A DNA stretch of 7,482 nt from Bacteroidota bacterium (GTDB taxonomy: Bacteria > Bacteroidota > Bacteroidia > Bacteroidales > VadinHA17): assembly GCA_006227095.1 (NCBI GenBank), contig SBFZ01000253.1:1-7482 (forward strand), in the 5' to 3' direction. The position numbers were made by a program, and so were the translations under genes. The notes beneath the pieces were generated by a model, which made no database searches, had not been told where the DNA came from, and saw only the letters and a program-made list of their open reading frames with translations. Shown here piece by piece: positions 6,335 through 7,482 of this stretch (its first letter is position 1; each line of letters begins with the position of its first letter).

Positions 6335-7482
6335 ATGAAAAAAGAAGTTGCTGGTAATAAGAATGTTTCAGCCGACGGGGCATGGCCTTCAGTTGTCGGC
6401 CCGGCCGGAAGCCCCGGCTCAGCCGGAAATCCCGTCCCGGCCGGAAGAGATGGCAGACTTTACAGCCTCGACGCCCTGAGAGGATTTGACATGCTGTGGA
6501 TAACCGGGGGTCAGAAACTTGTCTTTGCCCTGGCAACGGTAACCGGATGGCCGCTATTTGAGTGGATGAACTCACAGATGCACCATGTGGAGTGGAACGG
6601 TTTTGCATTTTATGACATGATCTTTCCCCTGTTTCTTTTCCTTGCCGGTGTGTCAATGCCTTATTCCTTCGCGGCGAGAACTGCCAGGGGTGACAGCCGG
6701 AGGAAGATATACCTGCATGCGGTAAAGAGAATGGTTGTACTGGTGATCCTGGGGATGCTGGTGAACCGGATCCTGGAACTGAATCCTGATAACCTGAGAT
6801 TCGCAAGCGTGCTTGGCAGGATAGGCGTTGCATGGTTCCTTGCTGCCATGATAGTGCTTAACGCCGGTATCAGGTGGCAGGTGGCCTGGTTCTGGGGTCT
6901 GCTGATCTTATATTGCCTCCTGATGCTGTTTGTTCCGGTACCCGGTCACGGTGCCGGCGTACTCACCCCTGAAGGTAACCTGGCAGGCTGGCTTGACAGG
7001 CTCCTGCTGCCGGGAACAATGTATACCGAGTTCAACGAGCCGGAAGGGATACTCAGTACAATACCTTCTGTATCAACCGCCCTCCTGGGAGTGTTTGCCG
7101 GCCACCTTCTCCGGCTGGAGAAAAGCGGGCTGACCGGTATGAGGAAAGCATTGATAATCATTGGCGCAGGTATAATAAGCCTCCTCCTCGGGATGCTCTG
7201 GGGAACCTTTTTCCCGGTAAACAAGAATCTCTGGACCAGCTCCTTCGTACTCTATGCCGGTGGCTGGAGCCTCATGCTTCTTGGCCTCTTCTACCTCATC
7301 ATTGATGTCTGGAGAATAAAAAAGTGGGCATTCTTCTTTGTCGTTATCGGTATGAACTCAATTACCATTTACGTGCTGCAGTTCAGGATTCTGAAGTTTG
7401 ACGTCATACGCGACTTTTTCCTGAAGGGTATTCATGACCTGTCACCTGCAGCGGTACAGCCATTCATCAGCTCCCTGGGATA
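6335..7482 (+). CDS. Heparan-alpha-glucosaminide N-acetyltransferase-like membrane protein (DUF5009 / COG4299), partial at the 3' end
   Basis: The frame opens at ATG 6335, 2 bases after the GH16 stop, and is still open after 382 codons at the right edge; probably only a few tens of residues are missing. The family moves an acetyl group from cytoplasmic acetyl-CoA to glucosamine on the far side of the membrane; bacterial relatives are sometimes called NagX. Landmarks are R41-L-Y-S-L-D-A-L-R-G-F-D-M; M-H83-H84-V-E-W-N-G-F followed by Y-D94-M-I-F-P-L-F-L-F; F-P-V-N-K-N-L-W-T-S-S-F (293-304); and V-I-G-M-N-S-I-T-I-Y (337-346). His84 aligns by eye with the active-site His of human HGSNAT in its H-x-x-W-N-G context. 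About nine hydrophobic segments are visible. Residues 12-40 are an unusual Ala/Gly/Pro/Ser-rich extension before the conserved start of the family. No in-frame ATG lies between codon 1 and Met53, so the extension seems to be part of the protein. Confidence 0.82.
   Translation, partial: MKKEVAGNKNVSADGAWPSVVGPAGSPGSAGNPVPAGRDGRLYSLDALRGFDMLWITGGQKLVFALATVTGWPLFEWMNSQMHHVEWNGFAFYDMIFPLFLFLAGVSMPYSFAARTARGDSRRKIYLHAVKRMVVLVILGMLVNRILELNPDNLRFASVLGRIGVAWFLAAMIVLNAGIRWQVAWFWGLLILYCLLMLFVPVPGHGAGVLTPEGNLAGWLDRLLLPGTMYTEFNEPEGILSTIPSVSTALLGVFAGHLLRLEKSGLTGMRKALIIIGAGIISLLLGMLWGTFFPVNKNLWTSSFVLYAGGWSLMLLGLFYLIIDVWRIKKWAFFFVVIGMNSITIYVLQFRILKFDVIRDFFLKGIHDLSPAAVQPFISSLG
6400..6447 (+). repeat. 12-base direct repeat coding for the Pro-Ala-Gly linker
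   Basis: CCCGGCCGGAAG occurs at 6400-6411 and again at 6436-6447, exactly 36 bases (12 codons) apart. A degenerate copy, CTCAGCCGGAAA, lies between them at 6418-6429. The three copies encode P-A-G-S, S-A-G-N and P-A-G-R in the disordered N-terminal extension of the acetyltransferase-like protein. The pattern fits local slippage or duplication of GC-rich codons. Confidence 0.55.

Larger units (their letters stand above)
460..7482 (+). other. Probable operon for amino-sugar glycan use
   Basis: Six same-strand genes follow each other with gaps of 2, 11, 9, 31 and 2 bases, and the partial upstream gene ends 19 bases before the first. No terminator-like hairpin with a T-run was seen in any gap, and no promoter could be recognised in the short AT-rich gap at 441-459, so the promoter probably lies left of the window. 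The order is hydrolase, esterase, importer, deacetylase, hydrolase, membrane acetyltransferase. Grouping by transcription is inferred from spacing only. Confidence 0.65.

Noticed and set aside
6120..6833. Long minus-strand open frame
   Set aside because: It spans two well-supported plus-strand genes with family motifs, and its translation is rich in Arg, Ser, Pro and Gln without recognisable domains; it is a shadow of GC-rich codons.

Overview
The window looks like part of a carbohydrate-utilisation operon of a Bacteroidota bacterium. The grounds are two lipoprotein-type signal peptides on glycoside hydrolases, a sodium:solute symporter set among secreted glycan enzymes, mostly weak Shine-Dalgarno sequences, and the family combination GH20 / SASA esterase / SSS symporter / NagA-like deacetylase / GH16 / HGSNAT-like acetyltransferase. 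The phylum is inferred from style and gene content, not from a marker gene. All genes are on the + strand and the gaps between them are 2 to 31 bases, so one transcript is likely. No RNA gene, insertion sequence, CRISPR array, SusC/SusD pair or regulator gene was seen.

Layout: bases 1-440 hold the C-terminal end of an unrecognised protein with a Gly/Ser/Ala/Pro/Thr-rich repetitive linker. Next come a HEXD-like GH20 lipoprotein (460-2064), a secreted SGNH/SASA esterase (2067-2915), a sodium:solute symporter (2927-4393), a variant NagA-family amidohydrolase (4403-5569) and a small GH16 lipoprotein (5601-6332). Last is a multi-pass membrane protein of the heparan-alpha-glucosaminide N-acetyltransferase / DUF5009 (COG4299) type (6335 to beyond the right edge). 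This last frame is still open at the window end.

Proposed logic (inference): the GH16 and GH20 enzymes and the esterase act outside the inner membrane on an amino-sugar-containing, possibly O-acetylated glycan. The membrane acetyltransferase may use cytoplasmic acetyl-CoA to N-acetylate exposed glucosamine. The symporter would bring the released sugar into the cell unphosphorylated, and the NagA-like enzyme would deacetylate it after phosphorylation. A sugar kinase and a GlcN-6-P deaminase are needed for this route and are not in the window. The most interesting points are the pairing of an outward-facing N-acetyltransferase with a cytoplasmic N-deacetylase, the departure of the NagA homologue from the canonical active-site loop, the ExDxE-type small GH16 of unclear specificity, and low-complexity Ala/Gly/Pro-rich segments in the first and last genes.
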